Shown: positions 9,308 through 19,543, counted from the stretch's first letter. The stretch: DNA of 53,041 nt from Muribaculaceae bacterium (GCA_029061225.1 JAIDSM010000135.1:1-53041); one strand, 5' to 3'. The notes: generated by a model from the sequence alone, not told the origin. Numbers and translations are program-made.

Positions 9308-9943
9308 TTACTTCTCTTTATGGCTTTCGCCGCGCTTAAGAAGCCGCCTTTTAAGTACGCTGAAATATTCCGAAGTAATCCCAAGATATGAGGCTATGAT
9401 CTTCTGTGACACCTTTTCAAGTATTACAGGACGATATTTGATCATGGCCTCGAAGCGTTCCTTAGCCGTGCCGTTGTTGATGGTGCTTTCCTTGAATTCA
9501 TGGCTGTAAAGTTCGCCGTAGGCATTATGAAGCATAAAGACGGCAAAGCTGGGGTCATCCTCTACGGTATGCCAGAAATCATTCTCCTTGATTCGCAGTA
9601 TGGTGGAAGGGCAGCATGTCTCAACCTGATAATATGATGGACCGTGCATCACAAACGAGTGCTTGGATTCGAATATCGTGCCCGGTAGTCCGAACCCGAA
9701 GGTGCGTTCCTTTGCACCGTCGAAATCCCATACCCGGATGATTCCATCCTTAAGGATATAGATGTCCGGACACGTCTTGCCCATTTCAATGACTACATAC
9801 TTGTCATCGACTCTGAGCCACTCGGCTGAGGTGAGCAGTCGGTCAAGCCCCGGTCCTGAAGGAAGGAAGCCGACTTCTTCCTTCAGAAGCAGCTTCATTT
9901 CCTCAATTTCCTTGGGATCTATGGGATTCTTCTCAATATTCAT
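9308..9943 (-). CDS. Crp/Fnr family transcriptional regulator
   Basis: A 211-residue protein with an N-terminal cyclic-nucleotide-binding-like jelly roll (about 30-145; DIYILKDGIIRVW, GTIFESKHSF) and a C-terminal helix-turn-helix (about 170-205; QKIIASYLGITSEYFSVLKRRL). The effector pocket lacks an obvious cAMP-binding phosphate cassette, as is common in Bacteroidetes members. It starts 5 bp after the stop of the PurF-like gene, so it is the last cistron of the pyr operon transcript. That position suggests, but does not show, a link to nucleotide status. No terminator is visible after it. The upstream Pro/Glu-rich start (MNIEKNPIDPKE) is accepted because it abuts the previous gene. Confidence 0.88.
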   Translation of the reverse strand: MNIEKNPIDPKEIEEMKLLLKEEVGFLPSGPGLDRLLTSAEWLRVDDKYVVIEMGKTCPDIYILKDGIIRVWDFDGAKERTFGFGLPGTIFESKHSFVMHGPSYYQVETCCPSTILRIKENDFWHTVEDDPSFAVFMLHNAYGELYSHEFKESTINNGTAKERFEAMIKYRPVILEKVSQKIIASYLGITSEYFSVLKRRLLKRGESHKEK

Positions 9944-9948
9944 CGGGT

Positions 9949-11847
9949 TTAGTTCCTTTTTGCAGTTTTTCCTTCATACCAGTCTATGTATGCCTGGTTT
10001 ACTCTTCTGATTCCACCCTGGGTAGGATAATCACCGGAGAAGTACCAGTCTCCCGGATGGTCGGGACATGCTTTGTGCAGCCCATCGATAGTCTGATAGA
10101 CTATCTCTACATCTATATCCACCGGCTTCACCATCTCTGCTATCCTGCGTGATATTTGCTCGTCGGTGAAGTGGGAGTATATGTTCTTGACGTGGTTTTT
10201 CAACTTTTCTCCGGGCTTTTTCTCCACTTCCTTACGGCATGCCGCATAAGTGGAGGCAAGCACATACTCCATGCCTCGTTCCTTCAGAAGGCTTACTGCC
10301 GCCTTGAACGCTATGAACTCATCCATACGGCTCATGTCGATTCCGTAATAATCCGGGTATCTGACCTGCGGCGAAGACGACACCACTACGATTTTTTTCG
10401 GTTCAAGACGGGAAAGCATGCTGAGGATCGACTGCCTGAGTGTCGTGCCCCTCACTATTGAGTCGTCTATCACAACCAGTGAATCCTTGCCTTCGCGAAG
10501 ACACCCGTAGGAGATGTCGTAGACGTGTGCAGCCAGGTCGTTGCGCACATCTCCTTCGGCTATGAAAGTACGCAGCTTTATGTCCTTGATGGCGGCTTTC
10601 TCTATCCTAACTTCGGCTTCCATGACTTTTCTGATCGATTCCCTGTTCAATTTGCCATCTGCCTGGAGTGCCAGAATGCGGTCGGTCTTATAGTTGTTGA
10701 GGTATTCTTCGATTCCTTCCACAAGTCCGTAGAATGCTACTTCTGCAGTATTGGGAATGTATGAAAATACCGTGCTGTCGATATTGCCTTCCACCGATTC
10801 CACCACTTTCGGCACCAGTAGTCGTCCCAGTTCCTTACGCTCGCGGTAGATGGCGGAATCACTGCCACGCGAGAAGTAGATGCGCTCGAAACTGCACTTC
10901 GAATTGGACTGCTGCGGCAAGATGCGTTCTACGCTTGGCGTCCCGTCGATTGAAATCAGCAGGGCTTCTCCGGGTTCAAGTTCATGAATGTTGTCACGTG
11001 GTACGCCGAAGACGGTCTGTATCTGCGGACGTTCGCTTGTGGCGATGATGATCTCATCGTCGATATAGTAGTAGGCAGGGCGTATCCCGTTGGGATCACG
11101 GAATACGAAGACATTTCCTGATCCTGTGGCTCCGCATATCACATATCCTCCGTCCCATTCCGGGGCCGAGGCTTTAAGCACGTTGCGGATATCGAGTTCT
11201 TCCTCTATTATTTCCTCAAGGTTCCTGTCTACGAAGTTTTCAGGGTCGAGGTCCCTGTGCTTTCTGTAAAGTCTATGGTTTTCTTTGTCGAGCGCATAGC
11301 CGAGCATCTCGAGCAGGATGATGGTGTCGCTGTGAAGCCGGGGATGCTGTCCGCGGCTCACGACAGACTCAAAGAGCTGGTCTACATTTGTCATGTTGAA
11401 GTTGCCGCACATCAGAAGATTTCGGCTTCGCCAGTTGTTGCGGCGCAGGAAGGGATGCACGTACTCCATGCCGCTTTTGCCGGTAGTGGAGTAGCGGAGA
11501 TGGCCTAAATAAATCTCACCTATCATAGGAGCCTCAGTCGCCGCTTGCTGAGGAGTCATACTTTCAAGTCCGACGTCAGAGAGACGTTTGCCGATTCTGT
11601 TGAATATCTCCTGGATAGCCTGTGGCCCAAGTTCGCGCTCACGCCATACGTATTCATGTCCGGGGTTTGCCTTGAGGTTGACGACACCTACACCGGCTCC
11701 TTCCTGACCGCGGTTGTGCTGCTTCTCCATCAGAAGGTATAATTTGTTGAGAGCGTATGCGTAGCTCCCGTATTTCTCTTTATAATAGCCTAAAGGTTTG
11801 CGGAGGCGAATCATGGCTATTCCGCATTCATGTTTCAGTGGTTCCAA
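9949..11847 (-). CDS. Amidophosphoribosyltransferase-like class II amidotransferase (PurF family, long form)
   Basis: A 632-residue protein with an N-terminal Ntn glutaminase domain followed by a phosphoribosyltransferase domain whose PRPP loop VVIDDSIVRGTT is at 458-469. The likely nucleophile is Cys8 in HECGIAM, so six or seven residues must be removed to expose it. I choose the TTG at 11847: the frame is open to 12186 but everything upstream overlaps pyrB out of frame, and family members I recall begin MEQLKHECG. The usual reaction is PRPP plus glutamine to phosphoribosylamine, the first purine step. It is about 130 residues longer than classical PurF (insertions near 90-130 and 190-230), so it may be a specialised paralogue. 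It sits at the end of the pyrimidine operon, followed 5 bp later by the Crp/Fnr gene. Confidence 0.88.
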   Translation of the reverse strand: MEPLKHECGIAMIRLRKPLGYYKEKYGSYAYALNKLYLLMEKQHNRGQEGAGVGVVNLKANPGHEYVWRERELGPQAIQEIFNRIGKRLSDVGLESMTPQQAATEAPMIGEIYLGHLRYSTTGKSGMEYVHPFLRRNNWRSRNLLMCGNFNMTNVDQLFESVVSRGQHPRLHSDTIILLEMLGYALDKENHRLYRKHRDLDPENFVDRNLEEIIEEELDIRNVLKASAPEWDGGYVICGATGSGNVFVFRDPNGIRPAYYYIDDEIIIATSERPQIQTVFGVPRDNIHELEPGEALLISIDGTPSVERILPQQSNSKCSFERIYFSRGSDSAIYRERKELGRLLVPKVVESVEGNIDSTVFSYIPNTAEVAFYGLVEGIEEYLNNYKTDRILALQADGKLNRESIRKVMEAEVRIEKAAIKDIKLRTFIAEGDVRNDLAAHVYDISYGCLREGKDSLVVIDDSIVRGTTLRQSILSMLSRLEPKKIVVVSSSPQVRYPDYYGIDMSRMDEFIAFKAAVSLLKERGMEYVLASTYAACRKEVEKKPGEKLKNHVKNIYSHFTDEQISRRIAEMVKPVDIDVEIVYQTIDGLHKACPDHPGDWYFSGDYPTQGGIRRVNQAYIDWYEGKTAKRN

Positions 11848-11877
11848 AATCTTTACCTGTTTTTTACTGTAGATAGT

Positions 11878-11907
11878 GTCCGCAGGCGGTTTCACGCGCC
11901 TGCGGAC
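11878..11907 (-). other. 11-8-11 hairpin with GTTTCACG octaloop, between pyrB and the PurF-like gene
   Basis: A perfect 11-bp stem (GTCCGCAGGCG with CGCCTGCGGAC) closes an 8-nt loop GTTTCACG on the plus strand, CGTGAAAC in the minus-strand transcript. No T run follows on either strand, so it is not a normal terminator. The same geometry and the same loop recur at 32816-32845 on a different stem. It could be an RNA processing or stability element, or a palindromic repeat. Confidence 0.7.
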
Positions 11908-11917
11908 TATTATGTAT

Positions 11918-12997
11918 TTATTTGAATTTGTGATCGCAATATCGGCAACGCAAGGAGCCGTCGGCCGATCGGTAGGCTCGTCGTGGTGATTTTTCGTTGC
12001 GCGTGATGCACTTCTTGTTTTCACAACGGAGATTGTCAGGAACATCCACTTCCTCCACTGCCGGCATGTTGTGCTTAACGTCGTCTTTCCAGTCAAGGAG
12101 ACTGGAGATAAGCGCCATACGCACGAACTTGCCGTTTTCCACCTGCCTGAAGTACGCGGCTCTCGGGTCGGCGTCGACTTCCTCAAGAATCTCGTTGACG
12201 CGGGGGAGCGGGTGGAGCACCGCCATCTTCTCCTTCGCGAGCTTCATTTTCTCGCAGTCGAGCACAAACGAGTCTTTGACGGCCTCGTATTCGTCCTCGT
12301 CAAGGAAACGCTCTTTCTGAACGCGGGTCATATAGAGGACGTCAAGCTCCGGCATTGCCTCCTCGAGAGTGTCGACCTCTTTATATTCAAGACCAAGTCG
12401 GTCGCAGACATCCTGCTTGATATAGTCCGGGAGTCTAAGCTGCGGGGGCGCAATCAGAACGATCTTAATGCCTTTCTGTCGCGACAGAGCCTTGATCAGG
12501 CTATGTACCGTACGTCCGAAACGCAGGTCGCCGCAGAAGCCGATTGTAAGGTCGTCAAGACGGCCGAGCTCACGGGTAATAGTGAGAAGGTCGGTCAGTG
12601 TCTGTGTAGGATGCGCGTGGCTGCCGTCGCCTGCATTGATGATAGGCACGCGGCTCACTTCTGTGCCGCCAAGCTGGGCACCTTCGATATGGTGGCGCAT
12701 CGCAATGATGTCGGCGAAGTTCTCCACAACGCGCACAGTGTCGCGTACTGTCTCGCCCTTGCTGACGGAGCTGCTTGCGGCGTCAGCGAAACCGAGCACA
12801 TTACCTCCGAGCTCCATCATAGCGGCAGTGAAACTCAGGCGGGTACGTGTGGAAGGTTCATAGAAGAGTGTGGCGAGTTTCTTTCCCTTGCATTTCTCCG
12901 AATATTTGGCACGGTTGGCGATGATATCGAGCGCGAGGTCGATGATCTCACGTGTTTCTTCCACCGTAAGGTCGGTCGGATCTATAAGATGTTTCAT
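11918..12997 (-). CDS. pyrB: Aspartate carbamoyltransferase with fused PyrI-like zinc tail
   Basis: It transfers the carbamoyl group of carbamoyl phosphate to aspartate in step 2 of UMP synthesis. The 359-residue protein carries the carbamoyl-phosphate loop PSTRTR (48-53), the HPLPR loop (262-266) and a complete catalytic domain ending near 308. After it comes a tail with C325-x4-C330 and C351-x2-C354, the spacing pattern of the zinc domain of the regulatory chain PyrI (Cys4, here with 20 residues between the pairs). The nucleotide-binding half of PyrI is missing. I see no pyrI in the operon. It lies 12 bp after pyrE. Confidence 0.94.
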   Translation of the reverse strand: MKHLIDPTDLTVEETREIIDLALDIIANRAKYSEKCKGKKLATLFYEPSTRTRLSFTAAMMELGGNVLGFADAASSSVSKGETVRDTVRVVENFADIIAMRHHIEGAQLGGTEVSRVPIINAGDGSHAHPTQTLTDLLTITRELGRLDDLTIGFCGDLRFGRTVHSLIKALSRQKGIKIVLIAPPQLRLPDYIKQDVCDRLGLEYKEVDTLEEAMPELDVLYMTRVQKERFLDEDEYEAVKDSFVLDCEKMKLAKEKMAVLHPLPRVNEILEEVDADPRAAYFRQVENGKFVRMALISSLLDWKDDVKHNMPAVEEVDVPDNLRCENKKCITRNEKSPRRAYRSADGSLRCRYCDHKFK

Positions 12998-13010
12998 CGT
13001 TCAGTCTTAT

Positions 13011-13643
13011 TTATGCTTCCATCCAGGAAGTATCGCTTGGATTGTCGCGGAATTTAAGGATACGGTTTTTCCAAACCGGCTCGATATAACCTTCCTCAGC
13101 GGCCACCTCTACGAGTGTGTCGAGGTTTGATAGTGAGTGGTTGGTGACGTTGGCTGCAGCCAGACGGTCGGTGGCCTTCTTCATGCCGTACGTGAAGATG
13201 CTGACGATACCGAGCACTTCAGCTCCTTCCTCGCGCAGAGCCTCAACTACCTCGATACAGCTGCCACCTGTAGAGATGAGGTCTTCTACTACAACGACCT
13301 TAGTCCCTGGTTCGCATTTACCTTCGATGCGGTTTCCACGGCCATGGTCTTTGGCGCCTCCGCGTACGTATCCCATCGGCTTATCGAGAAGCCAAGCCGT
13401 GATTGCAGCATGGGCTATACCTGCTGTCGAGGTTCCCATAAGAGACTCAGCCTCCGGATAGTATTTCTTAATGAGTTCAGCAAGCCCCTCTTCGATATCC
13501 TTGCGTACTGCCGGGTAGGAGAGAGTAAGACGGTTGTCGCAATACATCGGGCTCTTTATTCCTGAAGCCCAGGTGAAAAGTTCTTCAGGACGCAGGAATA
13601 CCGCGCCCACACTGAGAAGATCTTTAGCTATTTTCTTTTCCAT
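13011..13643 (-). CDS. pyrE: Orotate phosphoribosyltransferase
   Basis: It joins orotate and PRPP to give orotidine monophosphate. The 210-residue protein has the PRPP-binding motif VVVVEDLISTGGS near 115-127, GVKxxPxYCDNR-type substrate residues early (SPMYCDNRLTLSYP) and the usual family length. It lies in the pyr operon between pyrF and pyrB. The 123 bp upstream to pyrF holds AT-rich sequence with a small run of the 7-bp unit ATTATGC/ATTGTGC but no promoter that I can see. Confidence 0.95.
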   Translation of the reverse strand: MEKKIAKDLLSVGAVFLRPEELFTWASGIKSPMYCDNRLTLSYPAVRKDIEEGLAELIKKYYPEAESLMGTSTAGIAHAAITAWLLDKPMGYVRGGAKDHGRGNRIEGKCEPGTKVVVVEDLISTGGSCIEVVEALREEGAEVLGIVSIFTYGMKKATDRLAAANVTNHSLSNLDTLVEVAAEEGYIEPVWKNRILKFRDNPSDTSWMEA

Positions 13644-13766
13644 GATTTAATAGATTCATAAATCATAATGTATGATGCTTAATTATTTTCAGGCACCTGC
13701 AATATGAATATAATTTCATTGAATGTTTTCTTTTTTCGAATTGCGTAGGCAATTATGCATTGTGCA

Positions 13767-14468
13767 TTACTGGCCGAGGAACTCGCGGCAGCATCTTTCA
13801 TAGGCCGCTTTCGGATCCTCGGCTTTCGTAATAGGACGGCCCACGACTATATAGTCAGAACCGATCTCGCGCGCTTTGGCGGGAGTCATCACGCGCACCT
13901 GGTCGTCGGCGGCGGAGTCGGCGAATCTGATTCCCGGAGTGACAGTGACAAACTTATCGCCGCATGCTATCTTGACGATCGAAGCCTCGCGCGGCGAGCA
14001 TACCACACCGTCGAGCCCTGACATCTGGGCGTTCTTCGCATAGCTGGCCACCACTGCGTCAACTTCACCGGGGATGAGAAGGTCTTCGTTCATAAGTTCC
14101 TTGCTTGTGGATGTAAGCATCGTCACGGCGATCAGAAGGGGACGAGTTCCGTCGGGACGGGTCAGACCCTCGATGGCGGCTTCCATCATCTTGTGTCCAC
14201 CAAAGGCGTGAAGGTTGGTCATGTCGACGTCAAGGTGGGAGAGTACAGACATTGCGCTTTTTACCGTATTGGGTATGTCGCAGAGCTTAAGGTCAAGAAA
14301 AATCTTATGTCCCCTCTTCTTGATCTCCTTTATTATTTCCGGACCTGCGGCATAGAAAAGTTCCATACCGATCTTGACGTAGGGCTTCCTGTCGCCAAAC
14401 TTGTCAAGGAATTCGAGTGTCGCTTCCATCGAAGGGAAGTCACACGCTATGATCACATCTTTCGCCAT
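13767..14468 (-). CDS. pyrF: Orotidine 5'-phosphate decarboxylase
   Basis: It makes UMP, the last step of the pathway. The 233-residue protein shows the catalytic [10 protein letters not shown] stretch (about 59-68) containing the Asp-Lys-Asp network, a phosphate-gripper end ([12 protein letters not shown]) and normal length for the short bacterial form. Its start overlaps the end of the PyrK-PyrD gene by 16 bp, so the two are translationally linked. Confidence 0.95.
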   Translation of the reverse strand: MAKDVIIACDFPSMEATLEFLDKFGDRKPYVKIGMELFYAAGPEIIKEIKKRGHKIFLDLKLCDIPNTVKSAMSVLSHLDVDMTNLHAFGGHKMMEAAIEGLTRPDGTRPLLIAVTMLTSTSKELMNEDLLIPGEVDAVVASYAKNAQMSGLDGVVCSPREASIVKIACGDKFVTVTPGIRFADSAADDQVRVMTPAKAREIGSDYIVVGRPITKAEDPKAAYERCCREFLGQ

Positions 14469-16162
14469 GATATTCCTATTATGTCTTTTATGTTGTTTAT
14501 TTTCAGTTTCTTCAATACCTCAGGGAGTTCGTCGGCTATTTTCTTGCTTGCCAGCGGGTCGACCAGGTTGGCCGATCCTACCTGCACCGCGCTTGCTCCG
14601 GCCATCATCATCTCTACTACGTCTTCAGCCGAAGACACACCGCCGCAACCCATCACGGGGATGCTTACCGCCTGCGCCACCTGGTATACCATCCTTACGG
14701 CTACAGGGAATACTGCCGGGCCCGAGAATCCTCCCATTCGGTTGGCTATGACGGGAGCCCCGGTGTTGATGTTGATGCGCATTCCGAGCAGTGTGTTGAT
14801 CAGGGTCAGACCATCGGCTCCGGCGGCCTCGCAAGCCTTAGCTATGGAGACGATATCCGTCACATTGGGGGAGAGCTTGATGAAAACAGGTTTTTTGACA
14901 GCTGCCTTGACTGCCCGCGTCACTTCGGCTGCCTGTTCGGCTGAAGTTCCGAACGCCATGCCTCCGTTATGAACATTGGGGCAGCTGACGTTGACCTCGA
15001 TGATGTCCACTCCTTCGCATGCATCGGCCTTGCGGCAGGCTTCTACGTATTCTTCTATTGAGAAGCCGCTCACATTGGCGATCACGCATCCTGCGTAGAT
15101 CTTGCGTAGCTCCGGCACTTCATGAGAGTAGACGGTGTCGGCTCCGGGATTCTGGAGTCCCACGCTGTTTATCATGCCGTCGGGGGTCTCAGCGATACGC
15201 GGAGTTATGTTGCCGAAACGTGGATTGAGAGTCGTGCCTTTGATGGAAATGCCTCCAAGAGCGTTCAGTTCGTATATCTCGGAAAATTCCTGACCGAAAC
15301 CAAATGTGCCGCTGGCCGGAACCACAGGATTCTTCAGTTCGATACCGCAAAGCGAGGTTTTGACTGCGGGTTCTCCTTCGAGTCTGCGGTCGCGAGGCAG
15401 TGTCGGAGCAGGAGTGCCGTTCCCCTTGAAATGCTTCATCAGCTCTGCGCTGAATACCGGACCATCCTTGCAAACCCGTTTTGGTCCCCATGGAGTTTCG
15501 ATGGTGCATCCCATGCAGGCTCCGAATCCGCAGCCCATCCGTTCCTCCATGCTTACCTCTCCCTTGCCGCAGTCGAGTTCGCGGCCGAGTGCTGAGAGCA
15601 TCGGGAGCGGACCGCAGGCATACCAGAAGTCGAATCCCCGCATCTCCGGCTTGCGGATGGCATCCGTGACAAATCCCTTGGTTCCCGCACTTCCGTCTAC
15701 TGTCGCTACTTCCACCATGGCCCCGAGGTCGCGGAACTTATCGGCATAGAAAATCTCTTCGGCGGTATTGAAGCCGAGAGCCACTTTCACTTTCTTTCCA
15801 TCGGCCAGAAGTCTGCGAGCGAGTAGGTATAGCGGAGGTACACCTACGCCTCCACCGGCAAGAAGAGCTGTCTCACCGCATTTTGAAGTGTCGAAGCCGT
15901 TGCCGAGTCCTGTCAGAAGGTCGAGCTCAATGCCTGGAGCCATTTGAGCCAAAGCCTCGGTGCCTTTACCTACGGTCTTGAAGATGAGGGTCAGACGGTT
16001 TCCTTCTATATCGCATACGGAGATCGGGCGTCTCAGATAGAGACCGGGTATTGAAATCTCAACAAATTGCCCCGGCTTGGAGAATGCCGAGCAGTCGCCC
16101 CGGAGTGTCATCTCGAAGACTGTCTCCGTGAGTCGTGTAATTCCAGTTATTTCAAATTTCAT
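14453..16162 (-). CDS. Fused dihydroorotate dehydrogenase B: electron-transfer (PyrK) plus catalytic (PyrD) subunits
   Basis: A single 569-residue frame holds both halves of NAD-dependent dihydroorotate dehydrogenase. Residues 1-245 are PyrK: the FAD motif RRPISV (44-49), the NAD-binding glycine loop (GGGVGVPP, 103-110) and the [2Fe-2S] cysteines C211, C216, C219 and C231. After a linker rich in Pro and charged residues (about 246-266), residues 267-569 are class 1B PyrD with GTFGFG, NVSCPN (active-site Cys394), KLSPN and an FMN phosphate site near [11 protein letters not shown]. The two proteins are normally separate and form a heterotetramer. No stop or frameshift is visible at the joint. 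Confidence 0.95.
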   Translation of the reverse strand: MKFEITGITRLTETVFEMTLRGDCSAFSKPGQFVEISIPGLYLRRPISVCDIEGNRLTLIFKTVGKGTEALAQMAPGIELDLLTGLGNGFDTSKCGETALLAGGGVGVPPLYLLARRLLADGKKVKVALGFNTAEEIFYADKFRDLGAMVEVATVDGSAGTKGFVTDAIRKPEMRGFDFWYACGPLPMLSALGRELDCGKGEVSMEERMGCGFGACMGCTIETPWGPKRVCKDGPVFSAELMKHFKGNGTPAPTLPRDRRLEGEPAVKTSLCGIELKNPVVPASGTFGFGQEFSEIYELNALGGISIKGTTLNPRFGNITPRIAETPDGMINSVGLQNPGADTVYSHEVPELRKIYAGCVIANVSGFSIEEYVEACRKADACEGVDIIEVNVSCPNVHNGGMAFGTSAEQAAEVTRAVKAAVKKPVFIKLSPNVTDIVSIAKACEAAGADGLTLINTLLGMRININTGAPVIANRMGGFSGPAVFPVAVRMVYQVAQAVSIPVMGCGGVSSAEDVVEMMMAGASAVQVGSANLVDPLASKKIADELPEVLKKLKINNIKDIIGISWRKM

Positions 16163-16225
16163 GTCTATTTACCGTTCAGTCCTCAAAATTAACTGAATTA
16201 ATCCGAATTTCCAATTTTTTATAGA

Positions 16226-16323
16226 GAATTGTGAATTTAGAATTGTGAATTTTCATTCAGGTGGCTGAGTTCTTCCTTTCAGAGTCTAAATAATTCTCCA
16301 TTCTCAATTCTCCATTCTCAATT
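16226..16323. repeat. Inverted pair of 7-bp repeat arrays between carB and the pyrK-pyrD gene
   Basis: On the left are four units of GAATTGT/GAATTTA (16226-16253). On the right are four and a half units of ATTCTCC/ATTCTCA (16293-16323). The right-hand unit is close to the reverse complement of the left-hand unit, so the two arrays can pair across a 39-bp loop. The right array ends 2 bp before the carB stop codon. Together they fill most of the 162-bp gap inside the operon. Confidence 0.75.
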
Positions 16324-16324
16324 A

Positions 16325-19300
16325 TTATCGTGAAATCATACCGTTGCCTTTCCGGCCGTATTCCGCATCGATGGTGGATACCCCCATAGTGATCTCCTCG
16401 AGCACATCAAGAAGCACCCTTACGGTCTCCAGTGCCGTGAAGATCGTCACATTGTTTTCGATCGCTATGCGCCGTATGTCGTATCCGTCGAGGCGTGTGT
16501 TGTGCTGGTTGACGTCGATGGTGTTTATGACGTAGCTCACGTGGCCCTGACGCAGTGACCGCTCTATGTCGTTGCTTCCTTCGCTGAACTTGCCAAGGGT
16601 GCGGCAGCGTATTCCGTGGTCCTTGAGGTATTTTGCAGTGCCTCGTGTAGCTTCTACGTTAAAGCCGAGGTCATAGAATCGGCGTATCAAAGGAAGAGCC
16701 TTTTCCTTATCGTCGTTAGATACGGTCACCAACAGTGTTCCGTAGTTCAACACCTGCATTCCGGAGGCCTGCAGCGACTTGTAGAGGGCACGCGTTAGCA
16801 TGTCGTCATAGCCGATGGCCTCTCCGGTAGATTTCATCTCCGGGGAAAGATATGAGTCAACGCCCTTGATTTTCGAGAATGAAAAGGCGGGGGTCTTGAC
16901 AAACCAACGCTTACGGTCGGGGTAGAGGGTCATGTCGTAGCCCTGACTTTTAAGACTTTCGCCGAGCATGACTTTAGATGCGATCTTAGCCATGGGCACA
17001 CCGGTGGACTTGGAGAGGAAAGGAACAGTTCTGGAGCTACGGGGATTGACTTCGATTACGTATACGTTTTCGTCTTTATCAACGATAAACTGGATATTGT
17101 AAAGACCAACGATACCGATTGCCTTTCCGAGTCTCACGGTATAATCGACGATGGTCTGCCTTACATTCTCGCTTACGCTGAATGTTGGGTAGACGGATAT
17201 TGAGTCGCCGGAGTGAATGCCGGTCTTTTCAACGTGTTCCATGATACCCGGAATCAGCACGTCTGTGCCGTCGCATATTGCGTCTACCTCGAGTTCCTTA
17301 CCCATTATGTACTTGTCTACGAGCACAGGGCTATGGTCGGAGATGTCGACCGCGTTCTGCAGATAGTGTCGGAGTGCCTGCTCGTTGCCTACGATCTGCA
17401 TCGCGCGGCCTCCCAGCACAAAGCTCGGACGCACAAGCACCGGATATCCTATTCTCTCGGCTGCTTTCACTCCGCTTTCGATGTCGGTGACTGCTTCTGC
17501 ATCAGGTTGCGGGATTCCCGTCTCACGCATGATACGTTCGAAATGCTTGCGGTCCTCAGCCCTGTCTATGGCTTCGAGGCCGGTTCCGATAATAGGGACT
17601 CCGAGTTCAGCCAGAGGCGCGGCAAGGTTGATTGCCGTCTGCCCCCCGAGGGTCACAATTACTCCATGGGGTTTTTCAAGCCTGACTACGTTCATGACGT
17701 CTTCAACCGTGAGCGGTTCGAAATAGAGTTTGTCGGAGATGCTGTAGTCTGTAGATACGGTCTCAGGATTGTTGTTGATGATGATGGCTTCATAACCCTG
17801 CTCGCGGATCGTCTGGATGGCATGCACTGTTGAGTAGTCGAACTCAACACCCTGGCCTATACGGATAGGGCCGCTGCCAAGCACCAGTATCTTTCTGCGG
17901 TCGCTTACCTCTGACTCATTCTCCTCTTCATAGGTCGAGTAGAAATAGGGTACGTATGAATCGAACTCTCCCGAGCAAGTGTCGATCATCTTGTAGACCG
18001 GTGTTATGCCGAGAGATTCCCTCATCTCGCGAATATCAGCCTCTGTACGGTTGCGGAGTTTGGCAATGTATCGGTCGCTGAATCCCATGCGCTTTGCCTC
18101 GCGCAGCAGCCCGGCGTCAAGCGTGTCGGCGTCTTGAATTTCCCACTCCATCTTTATGATGTTGTTGAGTTTCTCAAGGAAGAAGAGGTCGATGCCGGTC
18201 TTTTCGTAGATATGCCAGAGAGCCACTTTCCTGCGGAGTAACTGTGCAATAGCGAGCAGACGGTCGTCTCGTCCGTCTTTGATATATTGAAGGATATCCT
18301 CCGTCGGCATATCCTCGAATTTTTTTGAATAGAGGTGATCCACGCCAGTCTCGAGCGAACGGATTCCTTTCAGAAGCGACTCTTCGAAAGTTCTGCCTAC
18401 GCTCATGATTTCTCCGGTAGCCTTCATCTGTGTGCCGAGAAGGTTTGATGCCTCGCTGAATTTGTCGAAGGGGAAACGTGCTATCTTCGTCACGACATAG
18501 TCGAGCGCAGGCTCGAAACTTGCCGGTGTGTTGGCTATCTGGATCTCGTCGAGCGTCATTCCGACTGCGATTTTCGCACTAACGCGGGCGATAGGATACC
18601 CCGTAGCCTTGGAGGCGAGCGCTGAACTGCGCGATACACGCGGATTGACCTCTATGATATAGTAATTGAAAGAGAGGGGGTCGAGGGCAAACTGAACGTT
18701 GCAGCCTCCTTCTATCTCAAGCGCACGGATGAGGCGCAGGGCTGAGTCACGCAGAAGCTGGTATTCCTTATTGGTGAGTGTCTGGCTCGGTGCCACTACC
18801 ACCGAGTCTCCGGTGTGTACGCCTACAGGGTCTACATTCTCCATGTTGCAGATGGTGATGGCCGTGTCGTTGCTGTCGCGCATCACCTCGTATTCGATTT
18901 CCTTATATCCTTTTATGGATTTCTCCACAAGCACCTGATGTACGGGAGAAAGGGTGAGCGCGTTGCGCATCAGTTCCCGAAGTTCATCCTCATTGTCAGC
19001 GAAACCGCCTCCTGTGCCTCCGAGAGTGAATGCCGGGCGTAAAACAACCGGATATCCAATCTTCTCTGCTACCTTCACGCCTTCGTCGATGCTGTTGACG
19101 ATTTCGGAGGGGAGTACCGGTTCACCGAGGCTGAGGCAAAGTTCCTTGAAGAGCTCCCGGTCTTCAGCTTGCTCTATGCTTTTGAAGGAGGTGCCGAGTA
19201 TTTCTACTCCGCATTCTTCGAGGATCCCCTTTTTTGCGAGCTGAACCGCTAAGTTGAGGCCTGTCTGTCCGCCGAGACCCGGGACTATGGCGTCGGGTCG

Positions 19301-19543
19301 TTCGAAACGGATGATCTTGGCGACGTATTCAAGCTTAAGTGGCTCCATATAGACTTTGTCGGCGATTCCGGTGTCGGTCATGATCGTCGCGGGATTGGAA
19401 TTGACGAGGATTACCTCGTAGCCCTCCTCCTTCAGTGCGAGGCAAGCTTGGGTGCCGGCGTAGTCGAACTCAGCTGCCTGTCCGATGATGATAGGGCCTG
19501 ATCCGATCACCATCACCTTCTTGATATCTTTTCTCTTAGGCAT
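16325..19543 (-). CDS. carB: Carbamoyl phosphate synthase, large subunit
   Basis: It makes carbamoyl phosphate from bicarbonate, ammonia (delivered by CarA) and two ATP. The 1072-residue protein has the expected duplicated layout: two ATP-grasp halves, each opening with a [18 protein letters not shown] loop (about 12 and 560), and each with an ExNPRxSRxxxL segment ([24 protein letters not shown]). A C-terminal MGS-like allosteric domain (about 930-1072) is where UMP and effectors bind in other bacteria. The length is normal. Its start overlaps the carA stop by 8 bp. Confidence 0.97.
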   Translation of the reverse strand: MPKRKDIKKVMVIGSGPIIIGQAAEFDYAGTQACLALKEEGYEVILVNSNPATIMTDTGIADKVYMEPLKLEYVAKIIRFERPDAIVPGLGGQTGLNLAVQLAKKGILEECGVEILGTSFKSIEQAEDRELFKELCLSLGEPVLPSEIVNSIDEGVKVAEKIGYPVVLRPAFTLGGTGGGFADNEDELRELMRNALTLSPVHQVLVEKSIKGYKEIEYEVMRDSNDTAITICNMENVDPVGVHTGDSVVVAPSQTLTNKEYQLLRDSALRLIRALEIEGGCNVQFALDPLSFNYYIIEVNPRVSRSSALASKATGYPIARVSAKIAVGMTLDEIQIANTPASFEPALDYVVTKIARFPFDKFSEASNLLGTQMKATGEIMSVGRTFEESLLKGIRSLETGVDHLYSKKFEDMPTEDILQYIKDGRDDRLLAIAQLLRRKVALWHIYEKTGIDLFFLEKLNNIIKMEWEIQDADTLDAGLLREAKRMGFSDRYIAKLRNRTEADIREMRESLGITPVYKMIDTCSGEFDSYVPYFYSTYEEENESEVSDRRKILVLGSGPIRIGQGVEFDYSTVHAIQTIREQGYEAIIINNNPETVSTDYSISDKLYFEPLTVEDVMNVVRLEKPHGVIVTLGGQTAINLAAPLAELGVPIIGTGLEAIDRAEDRKHFERIMRETGIPQPDAEAVTDIESGVKAAERIGYPVLVRPSFVLGGRAMQIVGNEQALRHYLQNAVDISDHSPVLVDKYIMGKELEVDAICDGTDVLIPGIMEHVEKTGIHSGDSISVYPTFSVSENVRQTIVDYTVRLGKAIGIVGLYNIQFIVDKDENVYVIEVNPRSSRTVPFLSKSTGVPMAKIASKVMLGESLKSQGYDMTLYPDRKRWFVKTPAFSFSKIKGVDSYLSPEMKSTGEAIGYDDMLTRALYKSLQASGMQVLNYGTLLVTVSNDDKEKALPLIRRFYDLGFNVEATRGTAKYLKDHGIRCRTLGKFSEGSNDIERSLRQGHVSYVINTIDVNQHNTRLDGYDIRRIAIENNVTIFTALETVRVLLDVLEEITMGVSTIDAEYGRKGNGMISR

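Noticed and set aside
11878-11907. Intrinsic terminator between pyrB and the PurF-like gene
   Set aside because: No T run on either strand and the loop is shared with another non-terminator hairpin; kept as a separate element.
11848-12186. N-terminal extension of the PurF-like frame into pyrB
   Set aside because: Overlaps pyrB out of frame, has basic low-complexity composition, and family members start at MExLKHECG, which is the TTG at 11847 here.
12071-13057. 328-codon plus-strand open frame opposite pyrB
   Set aside because: Antisense shadow of a clearly recognised enzyme.
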